Below are positions 7,978-19,043 of a stretch of 58,368 bases of DNA, piece by piece; the first letter of the stretch is position 1, and each line of letters opens with the position of its first letter. The notes beneath the pieces are model-generated. The model made no database searches. It was given only the letters and a program-made list of their open reading frames with translations, and was not told the origin of the DNA. Origin of the DNA: Desulfobacterium sp. (GTDB lineage: Bacteria; Desulfobacterota; Desulfobacteria; Desulfobacterales; Desulfobacteraceae); NCBI GenBank assembly GCA_016342325.1, contig JAEINR010000028.1, positions 1 to 58,368 of the forward strand, given 5' to 3'. The translations under genes were made by a program, and so were the position numbers.

Positions 7978-9531
7978 TTATTCCTTGCAAAGTTCAAGGT
8001 CAAACAGGCCACAGTGGATCGCTTCGGTCAGTTCTGCCTGGACGAGCTGATCTCCCCAGAAGATGGGGTGCTGACCCTTCCATCTTTCGTTCAGAAATGC
8101 CTTGATGTCATGGATGCCGCTGTCGCCTGTCAAAGACCCCTTGTCATACATGTGAGCCAGGACCCGTACGCTGCAAAAGGCGCCCTGGCACGGGCCTTTT
8201 CCAAGCCTGCTGCGCTTGCCGATGGTCAGAAGATCCGGCGTCTCGCCGTTTTTTTTGAGTTCCTGTTCAATATCGTCAATGGTATTTTCAGATATCATTT
8301 CACATTCGCACAGGATTTTGTCTTTGACCCCGGTGTTTTTGGTGATCCATCTTTTGGGGGCAAGTCCGGGTTCGGTCCATTTGCCTTCCATGGATGACGG
8401 AAGGGGTTCCGTGCGGGTCAGGCAGGGATTTGTATTGCCAAGCCGCTTGCAAACCAGGTCTGATGTCCGTTCTGCCATGAGGCGGAAGGTGGTGAGTTTG
8501 CCGCCGGTGATGGTGGCAAAATTATTAAGGTCACTGTCTGCATGGTCCAGCAGTACAAAGCCCCGGCTGACATTCCTTCCGTCACCGCCTTCACCATGGG
8601 TGACCAGGGGCCTGACGCCTGAATAGGCACGGATATACCGTGTTGTTTCAAGGCTTGGGATCATCTCGGCCCCTTTCCGAACGATGAGATCCGTCTCAGC
8701 CACGGTGGGGATGATCAGGTTGGGATCTTCAACCGTAACCGAGGTGGTGCCAAGGATGGATACGGTGCCGCCGGGAACAAGGATATCTGCGTCGGAGGGG
8801 GGTCTCAGGCGGTTCACCACGCCGTTGGTCAGCCTGGACTGGGTTACCAGCAGGGTGCCCATGGAGTAGAGAATATTGATGTTCGCCTTGACCTGGGAGG
8901 CGACCTGGCCGGCCCAGGCGCCGGCGGCATTCACGACCTGGTCCGGTTCCACGAAAAATTCGTTGCCCGTGCGGGTGTCCTTGAGCCATACCTTTGTTAT
9001 ACGGTTGCCGCTTGTCTCAAATTTAACCGCTTCTGTGTGGCATAGCTGCTTGGATCCCAAGGCTTTTGCATGGGCAATGTTTTCAAGGGAAAGCATGAAC
9101 GGATCAATGGCCGCATCTTCCACCCCATAGGCGGCGATGGTCTTTTCTGAGAGTACGGGCTCCAGTTCAAGGGCCTCTTTCACAGAGAGCTTTTGACAGG
9201 CAAGGCCACTTTTTTCACAGAACCCGGGGAAGTTGGCTGCATATTGTTCATCGTCCCCTTCCACAGCCACAAAGAGCCCTTTGCAGTCATCAATACAGGT
9301 GGGGGCGATTCGCTTGAGTATCTTGCCCTCTTCCATGCACTCGATGGCGCTTTCCGAATCGTTTGCAACATACCGGGCGCCGCTGTGAAGGAGGCCATGG
9401 TTGCCGCCAGAAGCCCCGGCATTGATGTCGTTTTTTTCCACGAGAAGGGTCTTTACGCCCCTGAGGGCAAGATCCCTGGCAATACCGGTGCCTGTGGCAC
9501 CGCCGCCGATAATGAGTACCTCGGTTTTCAC
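7978..9531 (-). CDS. glpA: Anaerobic glycerol-3-phosphate dehydrogenase subunit A
   Basis: Catalytic FAD subunit oxidising glycerol 3-phosphate to DHAP. The 517-aa chain has the FAD motif IIGGGATGTGIARD at about 6-19, a DAO-type oxidoreductase body, and a C-terminal BFD-like [2Fe-2S] domain with Cys408, Cys410, Cys448 and Cys453 (CEC, then GPCQGAFC). That domain separates anaerobic GlpA from aerobic GlpD. The start is GTG at 9531, supported by AGGAG six bases upstream and by the FAD motif close behind. It lies downstream of tpiA and directly before glpB. Electrons would normally pass through GlpC to menaquinone; with no glpC nearby the electron acceptor is open. Confidence 0.9.
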   Translation of the reverse strand: MKTEVLIIGGGATGTGIARDLALRGVKTLLVEKNDINAGASGGNHGLLHSGARYVANDSESAIECMEEGKILKRIAPTCIDDCKGLFVAVEGDDEQYAANFPGFCEKSGLACQKLSVKEALELEPVLSEKTIAAYGVEDAAIDPFMLSLENIAHAKALGSKQLCHTEAVKFETSGNRITKVWLKDTRTGNEFFVEPDQVVNAAGAWAGQVASQVKANINILYSMGTLLVTQSRLTNGVVNRLRPPSDADILVPGGTVSILGTTSVTVEDPNLIIPTVAETDLIVRKGAEMIPSLETTRYIRAYSGVRPLVTHGEGGDGRNVSRGFVLLDHADSDLNNFATITGGKLTTFRLMAERTSDLVCKRLGNTNPCLTRTEPLPSSMEGKWTEPGLAPKRWITKNTGVKDKILCECEMISENTIDDIEQELKKNGETPDLLTIGKRSRLGKGPCQGAFCSVRVLAHMYDKGSLTGDSGIHDIKAFLNERWKGQHPIFWGDQLVQAELTEAIHCGLFDLELCKE

Positions 9532-9546
9532 TTTTTCTCTCCTAAA

Positions 9547-9618
9547 CTGGACAAGCCAGAACCAAAAAAAATCTAATCGTCTTGCTCAAATAACACGAAA
9601 ATCAGTGCTAAAAGGCTG
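9547..9618 (+). repeat. Dispersed ~70-bp repeat family 1, copy A
   Basis: This spacer copy begins CTGGACAAGCCAGAACCAAA and ends near AATCAGTGCTAAAAGGCTG. It matches copies at 10399-10470 (opposite strand) and 26119-26189 at most positions, plus a shortened copy at 32530-32547. The family has an internal CTGATT...AATCAG inverted repeat; here the left arm is mutated to CTAATC. It lies between tpiA and glpA. Confidence 0.75.
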
Positions 9619-9620
9619 TT

Positions 9621-10367
9621 TTAGAAATCCATGAGTCCAAGAAAATTTTCCGGATCAAGGCTTGCTCCGCCCACAAGGGCACCGTCAATGTCTGATTCAG
9701 CCATAAGGGTCTTAACGTTGGCGGGTTTGACACTGCCACCGTATTGAATGCGAACGGCTTCGGAAACCGTTGTGCCGTAGAGGGCGCCGACGCTTTCCCG
9801 GATAAAGGAGATGACCGTATTGGCATCTTCGCTGGTGGATGTCTTTCCCGTGCCAATGGCCCAGATGGGTTCATAGGCGATCACAACGGTTTTGACCGTT
9901 TCGGCCGGGATGCCTTCAAGGCCTGCTAAAACCTGGCTTTTGACCCGCTCTTTTGTTTTGCCGGCCTCCCTCTCTTCAAGGGTTTCGCCACAGCACATGA
10001 TCGGGGTGATGCCCGATGCCAGGGCCTTGGCGACTTTTCGGTTGACACTCTGATCGGTCTCGTTGAAGTATTCCCGTCTTTCCGAGTGACCGATGATGGC
10101 ATAATCGATCTTGAGATCGGATAACATGCCAGCGGATAGTTCGCCGGTAAATGCACCGTCTTCTTCCTGGTGCATGTTCTGGGCGCCGATTTTTATGTTT
10201 GTTCCCCGGGTGGCCTTTTTCAGGTGGTCAAGCATGATGGCAGGCGGGCAGATGACAACTTCAACATCGGTTCCCGCGATTTTCTCTTTTATCTCATTGA
10301 CAAAGTTGATCCCCTGGTCAATGGTTTTGTTCATTTTCCAGTTTCCGGCGATAATGGGTTTTCTCAT
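9621..10367 (-). CDS. tpiA: Triosephosphate isomerase
   Basis: Interconverts DHAP and glyceraldehyde 3-phosphate. In 248 aa the TIM-barrel active site is intact: GNWKMNK with Asn9 and Lys11, IGHSERR with His94, [12 protein letters not shown] with Glu166, and the phosphate-binding YGGSVKPAN and VGGASL. A good AGAGGAT site precedes the ATG. Its position between glpK and glpAB is functionally apt, because it turns the DHAP made by GlpAB into the substrate of the gapA product encoded upstream on the same strand. It is flanked on both sides by copies of dispersed repeat family 1. Confidence 0.96.
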   Translation of the reverse strand: MRKPIIAGNWKMNKTIDQGINFVNEIKEKIAGTDVEVVICPPAIMLDHLKKATRGTNIKIGAQNMHQEEDGAFTGELSAGMLSDLKIDYAIIGHSERREYFNETDQSVNRKVAKALASGITPIMCCGETLEEREAGKTKERVKSQVLAGLEGIPAETVKTVVIAYEPIWAIGTGKTSTSEDANTVISFIRESVGALYGTTVSEAVRIQYGGSVKPANVKTLMAESDIDGALVGGASLDPENFLGLMDF

Positions 10368-10398
10368 TTCATCCTCTTGATTTGTGGGGTGGCTTTTC

Positions 10399-10470
10399 GC
10401 TTCTTGGCTCTGATTTTCGTGTTATTTCGGCAAGAGAATCAGAATTTTTTTTGGTTCCGGCTTGTCCAGG
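10399..10470 (-). repeat. Dispersed ~70-bp repeat family 1, copy B
   Basis: Read on the - strand this copy begins CCTGGACAAGCCGGAACCAA, contains CTGATTCTCTTGCC, and ends AATCAGAGCCAAGAAGC. It is the best-conserved copy and lies in opposite orientation to copies A and C. It sits in the 270-bp spacer between glpK and tpiA, so it would be transcribed as part of any glp message. Confidence 0.78.
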
Positions 10471-10637
10471 TCAGGCGGACCACGATTGATGAATCCGGGA
10501 TCGGCCGTTTCCAGGCCATGGGTAGATGCTGCAACAAACTTAAAAAAAATAATGGCTGACGGCTGAAGAATTCAAAAACTTCAGCCGCCAGGCCGGGTAT
10601 TCAGCTCACTCCATGGGAGTAAACTGTCATGGCTCGT

Positions 10638-12170
<1,533 letters not shown>

Positions 12171-12202
12171 TCACAATGTTCTATTCTTGATAGCTGTGTC
12201 GG

Positions 12203-12910
12203 CTATAGACAGACCAATCTATAGAGAAAGGCACCGGATACACCACCGACTATGGGACCCACAACCGGAATCCAGGCATAGGACCAGTCGGAATCCCGCT
12301 TGCCTGCGATGGGGAGAAAGAAGTGGGCGATTCTCGGTCCAAGATCCCGGGCAGGGTTGATGGCATAGCCTGTGGTGCCGCCCAGGGATAGGCCGATGGC
12401 GGTAATGAAAAAACCGACGACCAGGGGGTTGAGACCATTGCTGAACTCGTTTACCCCGATGCCGAGGAGGCCAAAGACCAGAACGGCGGTACCGATGATT
12501 TCGCTGATCAGGTTGGCAACCGGATTGTTGATGGCAGGACCTGTTGCAAAAACGGCAAGTTTTGCATCCTTGTCTTCAGTGGCTTCCCAGTGGGGGAGGT
12601 AGTGGAGGTATACGATGACACCACCAATGAATGCGCCGAGCATCTGGGCGGCGACATACATGGGAACCTTTGCCCAGGGGAATTCTCCGATGGATGCAAG
12701 ACCGATGGTCACAGCAGGGTTGATGTGCGCACCGGAATATTTTCCCACAATGTAAACTGCAAATGCGACTGCGAAACCCCAGCCCATGGTTATCACGATC
12801 CAGCCCGAATTCTGGGCCTTGGATTTGTTGAGAACAACACCGCCGACAACACCGCCGCCAAAGATGATGAGGATCATTGTTCCAATCAGTTCACCCATAA
12901 AACTTGACAT
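12203..12910 (-). CDS. glpF: Glycerol facilitator (aquaglyceroporin)
   Basis: Inner-membrane MIP-family channel for passive glycerol entry. Both half-helix pore motifs are present, NPA at 64-66 and NPA at 185-187, the latter followed by Arg188 of the selectivity filter. Six hydrophobic helices fit in 235 aa, shorter than E. coli GlpF (281 aa), mainly in loops and termini. GGAGG lies five bases before the ATG. As first gene of the glp block it has the long regulatory spacer upstream with candidate GlpR operators. Water versus glycerol preference is inferred from the neighbour glpK. Confidence 0.93.
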   Translation of the reverse strand: MSSFMGELIGTMILIIFGGGVVGGVVLNKSKAQNSGWIVITMGWGFAVAFAVYIVGKYSGAHINPAVTIGLASIGEFPWAKVPMYVAAQMLGAFIGGVIVYLHYLPHWEATEDKDAKLAVFATGPAINNPVANLISEIIGTAVLVFGLLGIGVNEFSNGLNPLVVGFFITAIGLSLGGTTGYAINPARDLGPRIAHFFLPIAGKRDSDWSYAWIPVVGPIVGGVSGAFLYRLVCL

Positions 12911-12954
12911 ACATACCTCCGCAAAACATTTTAAAAAAATAATAATACCGTTGG

Positions 12955-12960
12955 ATTATA
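12955..12960 (-). promoter_or_regulatory. Candidate -10 box of the glpF promoter
   Basis: Reading the - strand, TATAAT stands about 45 bases upstream of the glpF ATG, a reasonable leader length. A matching -35 at 17 bp is poor, consistent with a promoter that needs other factors. Confidence 0.35.
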
Positions 12961-13047
12961 GCCATTTGTTATTGGTAATTCCTTACAATAACACTAAATT
13001 GTAAAAGCAATTTATAGTTGTAATGTGAAAATTGCAAGAAAAATTTA

Positions 13048-13059
13048 TTCGAAAACGAA
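13048..13059. promoter_or_regulatory. Candidate GlpR operator upstream of glpF (proximal)
   Basis: TTCGAAAACGAA has half-sites TTCG and CGAA separated by four bases, the core architecture of E. coli glp operators. The identical 12-mer occurs upstream of gapA at 18379-18390, and a GlpR homologue is encoded at 20787-21536. The distance to the glpF start is about 140 bases. Confidence 0.55.
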
Positions 13060-13179
13060 AATAATGTTGATCGCGATACAAACGGTTCTAATTGTTTAAT
13101 TATTCAGTATATATTGACTTTATAATTGATAAACCCATTCTTCTTATCCATTTCAAGAGTGAAAAATTTAGGTTTGTAG

Positions 13180-13191
13180 TTCGTATACGAA
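13180..13191. promoter_or_regulatory. Candidate GlpR operator upstream of glpF (distal)
   Basis: TTCGTATACGAA is a perfect 12-bp palindrome with the same TTCG-N4-CGAA arrangement. It lies just past the 3' end of eno and 270 bases before glpF, so it could act with the proximal site through looping. Confidence 0.5.
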
Positions 13192-13232
13192 TATGGAATT
13201 TTCTAATCAGAACACTGTTGGCGTGTCAATGG

Positions 13233-14507
13233 TTACGACACGAAGGGCATGGACGCCAGCCTTGCCCCGGTGTCAAGCTGCTCTTCAATTCGGATCAGTT
13301 GGTTGTATTTGGCGACCCTGTCGCTTCTGGACATTGATCCTGTCTTGATCTGTCCGCCGCAAACACCCACGGCAAGGTCCGAGATAAAGGCGTCTTCGGT
13401 TTCGCCGGATCTGTGGGAAATGACGGTGGTGTATCCTGCGTCCTTTGCAAGCCAGATGGCATCAAGGGTCTCGGTGACCGTTCCGATCTGATTGAGCTTT
13501 ATCAGCACGGAATTGGCGAGACCATCCCTGATCCCCTGTTTGATGATTGCAGGGTTGGTGACAAAAACGTCATCCCCCACCAGCTGGATGCGTTCCCCGA
13601 GCCTTTGGGTCATCACTGCCCAGTTCTCCCAGTCTCCTTCTGCAAGTCCATCCTCGATGGAGCAAATGGGGTAGGTGTTGATCAGCTTTTCGTAATAATC
13701 GATCATCTCGACGGCGGACAGGGTCTTATTTTCAGCATCAAGCCTATAACTGCCGTCTTTGTACAGCTCGCTGGCCGCCACATCCATGGCCAGGAAAACA
13801 TCTTGACCCGGAACATATCCAGCCGCCTCAATGGCTTTGATGATAAATTGAATCGCCGTTTCATTGGAGTTGAGATCCGGGGCAAAACCGCCTTCATCCC
13901 CCACAGCGGTGCTCAACCCTTTCTCTTTTAAGAGGCCTTTCAGGCGGTGGAACACCTCGGTGCCCATTTGAACGGCATGCTTAAGGTTGGCGGCGCCTGC
14001 GGGAACGATCATGAACTCCTGGATATCAAGGCTGTTCGCCGCATGCATACCGCCATTGATGATGTTCATCATGGGAAGGGGAAGTTCGGTTGCGACCATT
14101 CCGCCAAGATATCTGTACAGGGGAAGATTGTAGGCGCTTGCAGCAGCCCGGGTTGCAGCCATGGATACTCCCAGGGTGGCATTGGCGCCCAGCACGGACT
14201 TGTTCGGTGTTCCATCAAGGGTGATCAGATGTTGATCCAGAAACGTCTGATCACCGGCATCCATGCCGATGATGGTCGGTGTGATGATGGTGTTGATGTT
14301 TTCAACCGCAGTCAGCACCCCTTTTCCAAGGAAGCGGTTGTCGTCCTTGTCCCTCAACTCCAGGGCTTCCCGGGTGCCGGTGGATGCCCCGGAAGGCACG
14401 GATGCCCTTCCCATTGCACCGGATTTGAGAAAGATGTCTACTTCAACGGTTGGATTTCCCCTGGAATCCAGGATTTCACGGGCCATAACATTTACGATGG
14501 TGGTCAT
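13233..14507 (-). CDS. eno: Enolase
   Basis: Converts 2-phosphoglycerate to phosphoenolpyruvate. The 424-aa chain has the mobile loop SGASTG around residues 40-45, Mg-ligand regions, and the signature [18 protein letters not shown] from about 364. Spacing to pyk is 24 bases, and the ATG follows GGGGAGA, so it is the last gene of a gapA-pgk-pyk-eno unit. Its coupling to pyk and pgk leaves phosphoglycerate mutase as the only lower-glycolysis step not encoded in the window. Confidence 0.96.
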   Translation of the reverse strand: MTTIVNVMAREILDSRGNPTVEVDIFLKSGAMGRASVPSGASTGTREALELRDKDDNRFLGKGVLTAVENINTIITPTIIGMDAGDQTFLDQHLITLDGTPNKSVLGANATLGVSMAATRAAASAYNLPLYRYLGGMVATELPLPMMNIINGGMHAANSLDIQEFMIVPAGAANLKHAVQMGTEVFHRLKGLLKEKGLSTAVGDEGGFAPDLNSNETAIQFIIKAIEAAGYVPGQDVFLAMDVAASELYKDGSYRLDAENKTLSAVEMIDYYEKLINTYPICSIEDGLAEGDWENWAVMTQRLGERIQLVGDDVFVTNPAIIKQGIRDGLANSVLIKLNQIGTVTETLDAIWLAKDAGYTTVISHRSGETEDAFISDLAVGVCGGQIKTGSMSRSDRVAKYNQLIRIEEQLDTGARLASMPFVS

Positions 14508-14531
14508 GATGTCTCCCCAAAAAAAGATGTT

Positions 14532-15935
14532 CTATATTTGTTTTACTTTGACCATATTGGTTGTTCCGGGAACCCACATGGGGTGTCCCGCGGTGATGAT
14601 GATGGTGTCGTTTTTGTTCACCAGGCCGGTGCGCAATGCGCCTTTTGTACCCTTTTCGATCATTTCGTCCGTATCTTTCGGGTCGCAGATATAGCTTGGC
14701 ACACATCCCCAGTAGAGGCAGAGCTGCCTCAAGGCCTTCTTGTCCGGAGAGAGAGCGATGATATCAGCGTCAGGCCGGCACCTTGATATCTGCCGTGCTG
14801 TAAATCCTGATTTTGTCGATGCGACAATGGCTTTGGCATCCAGGCTTTCGGCGAGCACAGAGGCGGCATAGGATACGGAAGCTGCGATATCTCGGGTCTT
14901 GCTTGTGTCAAGAAACTTGTCATGCCTGTAGTTGCCTTCGGCTTTGAGGGCGATTTTGCCCATGAATGTGAGGGCTTCAACCGGAAAATTGCCGTTGGCC
15001 GTCTCTTCCGAAAGCATCAGGGCATCTGTGCCGTCGATGACGGCGTTTGCAACATCTGCCGCTTCTGCCCGGGTGGGCCTTGGAGAATCCACCATGGACT
15101 TTAACATCTGGGTGGCGATGATAACAGGTTTTCCTGCTGCCACGGATTTTTTGACAAGCATTTTCTGGATGCCCGGCACATCTTCAAGGGGGATTTCAAC
15201 CCCCAGATCCCCCCTTGCCACCATGATGCCGTCGGAGGCCTTGAGAATCTCGTCTATGTTTTCGATGGCCTCATGTTTCTCGATCTTTGAGATAACCGGG
15301 GTCTTTTTCCCGGCCGCTTTGATCTCTTCCTTGATCTCCATGACGTCATCACTGCTTTTAACAAAAGAAAGGGCAATGAAATCAACATCGTTTTTTAATC
15401 CAAAACAAAGGTCTTCTTTGTCTTTTGCCGTGAGTGCCGGAATCTTGAGGGAGGTGCCGGGCAGATTGATGCCCTTGTGGGAGGTGAGAAGACCGCCATA
15501 CACGATCTCACAGCATATGTCGGTGGTTGTTTTCTCTTTTACGCAAAGTTCGAACATGCCGTCGGCAAGGAGGATGGCGTCTCCTTTTTTCACTTCACCA
15601 GGAAGGCTGGAATAGGAGACCGAAACCCGGTTGCCCGTCCCCTTGACCTCCTGGTTGGTCAGGATAAGTTCCTTGCCTGGCACAAGTTCAATGCCGGCTC
15701 CCTCGATGATTCCGGTCCGTATTTTGGGACCGCACAGGTCCTGGAGAATGGCCACCGGTTTTTCAAGTTCCCGGGAAATCTGCCGGATGGTTTCGATTTT
15801 CTTCAGGTGTTCCCCATGGGTGCCATGGGAAAAATTCATTCGGGCAACGTTCATGCCGTTTTGGATCAGTTCCCTTAACACTTCAGGGGATTCACTGGCG
15901 GGTCCGATGGTGCAAACGATTTTGGTACGGCGCAT
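14532..15935 (-). CDS. pyk: Pyruvate kinase
   Basis: Transfers phosphate from PEP to ADP. The 467-aa protein shows KIVCTIGPAS at the N-terminus, the Asn/Ser/His motif MNFSHGTHGEH, the signature VISKIEKHEAI with catalytic Lys217, and IMVARGDLGVEIP near 237-249. Length is normal, with a C-terminal regulatory domain but no extra PEP-utilising domain. It starts 18 bases after pgk and ends 24 before eno, so it is co-transcribed. Confidence 0.96.
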   Translation of the reverse strand: MRRTKIVCTIGPASESPEVLRELIQNGMNVARMNFSHGTHGEHLKKIETIRQISRELEKPVAILQDLCGPKIRTGIIEGAGIELVPGKELILTNQEVKGTGNRVSVSYSSLPGEVKKGDAILLADGMFELCVKEKTTTDICCEIVYGGLLTSHKGINLPGTSLKIPALTAKDKEDLCFGLKNDVDFIALSFVKSSDDVMEIKEEIKAAGKKTPVISKIEKHEAIENIDEILKASDGIMVARGDLGVEIPLEDVPGIQKMLVKKSVAAGKPVIIATQMLKSMVDSPRPTRAEAADVANAVIDGTDALMLSEETANGNFPVEALTFMGKIALKAEGNYRHDKFLDTSKTRDIAASVSYAASVLAESLDAKAIVASTKSGFTARQISRCRPDADIIALSPDKKALRQLCLYWGCVPSYICDPKDTDEMIEKGTKGALRTGLVNKNDTIIITAGHPMWVPGTTNMVKVKQI

Positions 15936-15953
15936 AAAAAAATCCTATTTCAT

Positions 15954-17150
15954 CTATTTACTGGAAAGGGCTTCAATTCCGGGAAGGGGTTTTCCCTCAA
16001 GGAACTGGAGGGAGGCGCCGCCGCCGGTTGATACATGGGAGACCTGATCCCCAAGTCCTGTTCTTTCAATGGCTGCGGCTGAGTCCCCGCCACCGATGAC
16101 GGTGATGGCGCCCCTTTGGGTCGCCCCTGCCAGGGCCTGGGCAATGCCCAGGGTTCCCTGGGCCGACGCATCTATTTCAGCCACTCCCATGGGGCCGTTC
16201 CAGACAACGGTTTTTGATTCAAGGATAATTTCCGAAAACAATTTTATGGAAGCAGGGCCAATGTCCACGGCCATCATTTTCTTGGGAATTTCATCCTCTT
16301 TGACCTGTCGGGTGGGGTTCATGGTGCGGGTGTCGAGATCAAAGTGATCGGTTACCGTGTAGTCCAGGGGGAGGACGATCTTATCGCCACCTTGGGCCAT
16401 CAGCTCTTTCGCAAGGGAAAGTTTATCGTCCTCGCACAGGGACCCACCGATTTCAGCCCCCTTTGCCTTTAGAAAGGTGCAGGCCATGCCGCCGCCGATG
16501 ATGAGCCGATGGACTTTGGGAAGAAGCGCCTGGATGACATCGATTTTTCCGGTAATCTTGGCACCGCCAATGATGGCGACAAAGGGGGGCTTGGGCTTAC
16601 CAAGGGCTTTACCCAGGAAGTCGAGCTCTTTTTTTACAAGATAACCGCAGGCCGCCTGTTTTACATGGCGGGTGATGGCCTGGGTGGAGGCATGGGCCCT
16701 GTGGGCCGAGCCAAAGGCGTCGTTGACATAGATATCTGCCAGTTGTGCCAGACTTGCAGCAAAACCGGGGTCATTGTCGGTCTCCTCTCCATGGAATCTC
16801 AGATTCTCCAGGAGAAGTACCTGGCCGTCATCAAGTTCATTCACAGTGGCTTCAACAACTTTGCCGTAGCAGTCATTGACGAATTTCACCGGGGTTTTTA
16901 AAAGATCGCCAAGGTGCTCGGCCACCGGCTTGAGGCTTAGGGTATCTACGACCCTGCGGTCCGGTCGGCCCAGGTGGGAGATGAGTACGACCCGTGCCCC
17001 TTTTGATCTTAAATACTGGATGGTGGGCAGGGCAGCCCGGATTCTTTTGTCGTTATCAACCCTGCCGTCTTTCAGGGGTACATTGAAATCGACCCGTGTG
17101 ATCACGGTCTTACCCTGAACTTCTAGATCTTCTACAAAAAGCGTTTCCAT
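15954..17150 (-). CDS. pgk: Phosphoglycerate kinase
   Basis: Makes ATP from 1,3-bisphosphoglycerate. The 398-aa chain has RVDFNVPL at about 19-26, the adenine-site region GGAKITGKIDVI, and the C-terminal nucleotide-binding GGGDSAAAI at about 353-361. It follows gapA by 95 bases containing a strong inverted repeat, and the ribosome site before the ATG is weak, so its expression may be tuned relative to gapA. It is encoded separately; there is no fusion with tpiA as seen in some bacteria. Confidence 0.96.
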   Translation of the reverse strand: METLFVEDLEVQGKTVITRVDFNVPLKDGRVDNDKRIRAALPTIQYLRSKGARVVLISHLGRPDRRVVDTLSLKPVAEHLGDLLKTPVKFVNDCYGKVVEATVNELDDGQVLLLENLRFHGEETDNDPGFAASLAQLADIYVNDAFGSAHRAHASTQAITRHVKQAACGYLVKKELDFLGKALGKPKPPFVAIIGGAKITGKIDVIQALLPKVHRLIIGGGMACTFLKAKGAEIGGSLCEDDKLSLAKELMAQGGDKIVLPLDYTVTDHFDLDTRTMNPTRQVKEDEIPKKMMAVDIGPASIKLFSEIILESKTVVWNGPMGVAEIDASAQGTLGIAQALAGATQRGAITVIGGGDSAAAIERTGLGDQVSHVSTGGGASLQFLEGKPLPGIEALSSK

Positions 17151-17166
17151 GGTTCAACATCCCTTG

Positions 17167-17193
17167 AAGCCCGATCCAGGCTGGATCGGGCTT
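17167..17193. repeat. Inverted repeat between gapA and pgk
   Basis: Arms AAGCCCGATCCAG (17167-17179) and CTGGATCGGGCTT (17181-17193) are perfectly complementary over 13 bp with a single central base. On the transcribed - strand it is not followed by a T-run, so it is more likely an mRNA-stabilising or attenuating hairpin than a full terminator. Confidence 0.55.
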
Positions 17194-17201
17194 TGTGGTT
17201 T

Positions 17202-18253
<1,052 letters not shown>

Positions 18254-18320
18254 CTATCCGAGATTAATATTTCCGTTGGGCGTTCACTCCCAGGATTTGT
18301 AAAAATTCAGATGCGAGGGT

Positions 18321-18349
18321 TTAATAATATATGGCTTCGTTAAAATCAA
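18321..18349 (-). promoter_or_regulatory. Candidate sigma-70 promoter of gapA
   Basis: On the - strand TTGATT (18349-18344) and TATTAA (18326-18321) are separated by 17 bp, about 80 bases before the gapA start. The candidate GlpR sites lie just upstream of this -35. Confidence 0.4.
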
Positions 18350-18357
18350 GAAAAATA

Positions 18358-18369
18358 TTCAAAGTCGAA
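18358..18369. promoter_or_regulatory. Candidate GlpR operator upstream of gapA, one mismatch
   Basis: TTCAAAGTCGAA keeps TTC and CGAA at the right spacing with one mismatch to TTCG-N4-CGAA, and continues CGAACAT as in enterobacterial operators. It is 21 bp, two helical turns, from the perfect site next to it. Confidence 0.4.
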
Positions 18370-18378
18370 CATTTCCGT

Positions 18379-18390
18379 TTCGAAAACGAA
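18379..18390. promoter_or_regulatory. Candidate GlpR operator upstream of gapA
   Basis: TTCGAAAACGAA is identical over 12 bases to the site upstream of glpF at 13048-13059. It stands 30 bases upstream of the candidate gapA -35. Confidence 0.55.
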
Positions 18391-18749
18391 AAGATGCAGT
18401 TGGGGGTGTTCAATGGGTTGGTTTTTAAAAATTTAAATGAAACCCCCTTTAAATAGTGCTTGTACGTTTTGTTAAGGGGGTGTGATGGACCGAATGGATA
18501 ATGTTGGAAAATACCCATTGTTAGGGTGGGTGGGATCTTTTTTTCGAAAAATATCATGGCCGAAAGTCCCCTATAAGAGGCGCTTTCCTGCCATTTGTCC
18601 GGCGCCGTTGAAACCAGCACTGGGCCAAGGCAAGACTTGCTCCGGCCATAATTGTGTTTCCATATCCCCGGGTTTTTGCTTATAATCGGCGCCGGATTGC
18701 TTTATTTGGCTGCCTGCAAAGGTATAAACGGATAGCAGAAGAGGGTTTT

Positions 18750-19043
18750 ATGGAAGAAACTGAGATAACAGGAACAGACAAACGGTTCATTCAGGCCAAC
18801 AAAGAGGCTTTATGGGCCACCGCCCTTGCCCTTTGCTATTTTGCCTGGTGGTATTTATCCGCATACATTCCCGGGGATGTGCCGGTGGAAGCGTACACTT
18901 ATATTTTCGGGTTTCCCACTTGGTTTTTTCTGAGCTGCATCGTGGGATTTGTTCTATTTTCTATTCTGGCAGCCCTGATGGTGACCACCGTCTTTAAAGA
19001 CATCTCCCTTGCAAGCTCAGACAAAGGAGTGGAAAAAACATGA
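18750..19043 (+). CDS. yhdT: YhdT-family small membrane protein (PanF partner)
   Basis: This 97-aa protein has two hydrophobic segments (about 20-42 and 52-80) separated by a short polar turn and matches the DUF997/YhdT pattern, including ALCYFAWWYLSAYIP. In enterobacteria yhdT precedes panF, and the same order is seen here with an ATGA overlap into the symporter gene, strong evidence for a matched pair. Its function is not established; an accessory role for the symporter is likely. I start at 18750 behind GAGG. Confidence 0.8.
   Translation: MEETEITGTDKRFIQANKEALWATALALCYFAWWYLSAYIPGDVPVEAYTYIFGFPTWFFLSCIVGFVLFSILAALMVTTVFKDISLASSDKGVEKT

Larger units (their letters stand above)
12911..13232. 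other. glpF upstream regulatory spacer
   Basis: No gene is visible in these 322 AT-rich bases between eno and glpF. The stretch holds two TTCG-N4-CGAA sites and a perfect TATAAT on the - strand, all listed separately. No clear terminator for eno is seen. Confidence 0.6.

Noticed and set aside
13947-14786. 279-codon + strand frame over eno/pyk
   Set aside because: Shadow of two well-supported glycolytic genes, crossing their boundary.
18640-18655. Third copy of palindromic repeat family 2 (TTGCTCCGGCCAT)
   Set aside because: Only about 12 bases match, with no second arm and no shared flank; chance is adequate.
18654-18749. N-terminal extension of yhdT
   Set aside because: No ribosome site and no similarity to YhdT proteins; the ATG at 18750 gives the normal length.
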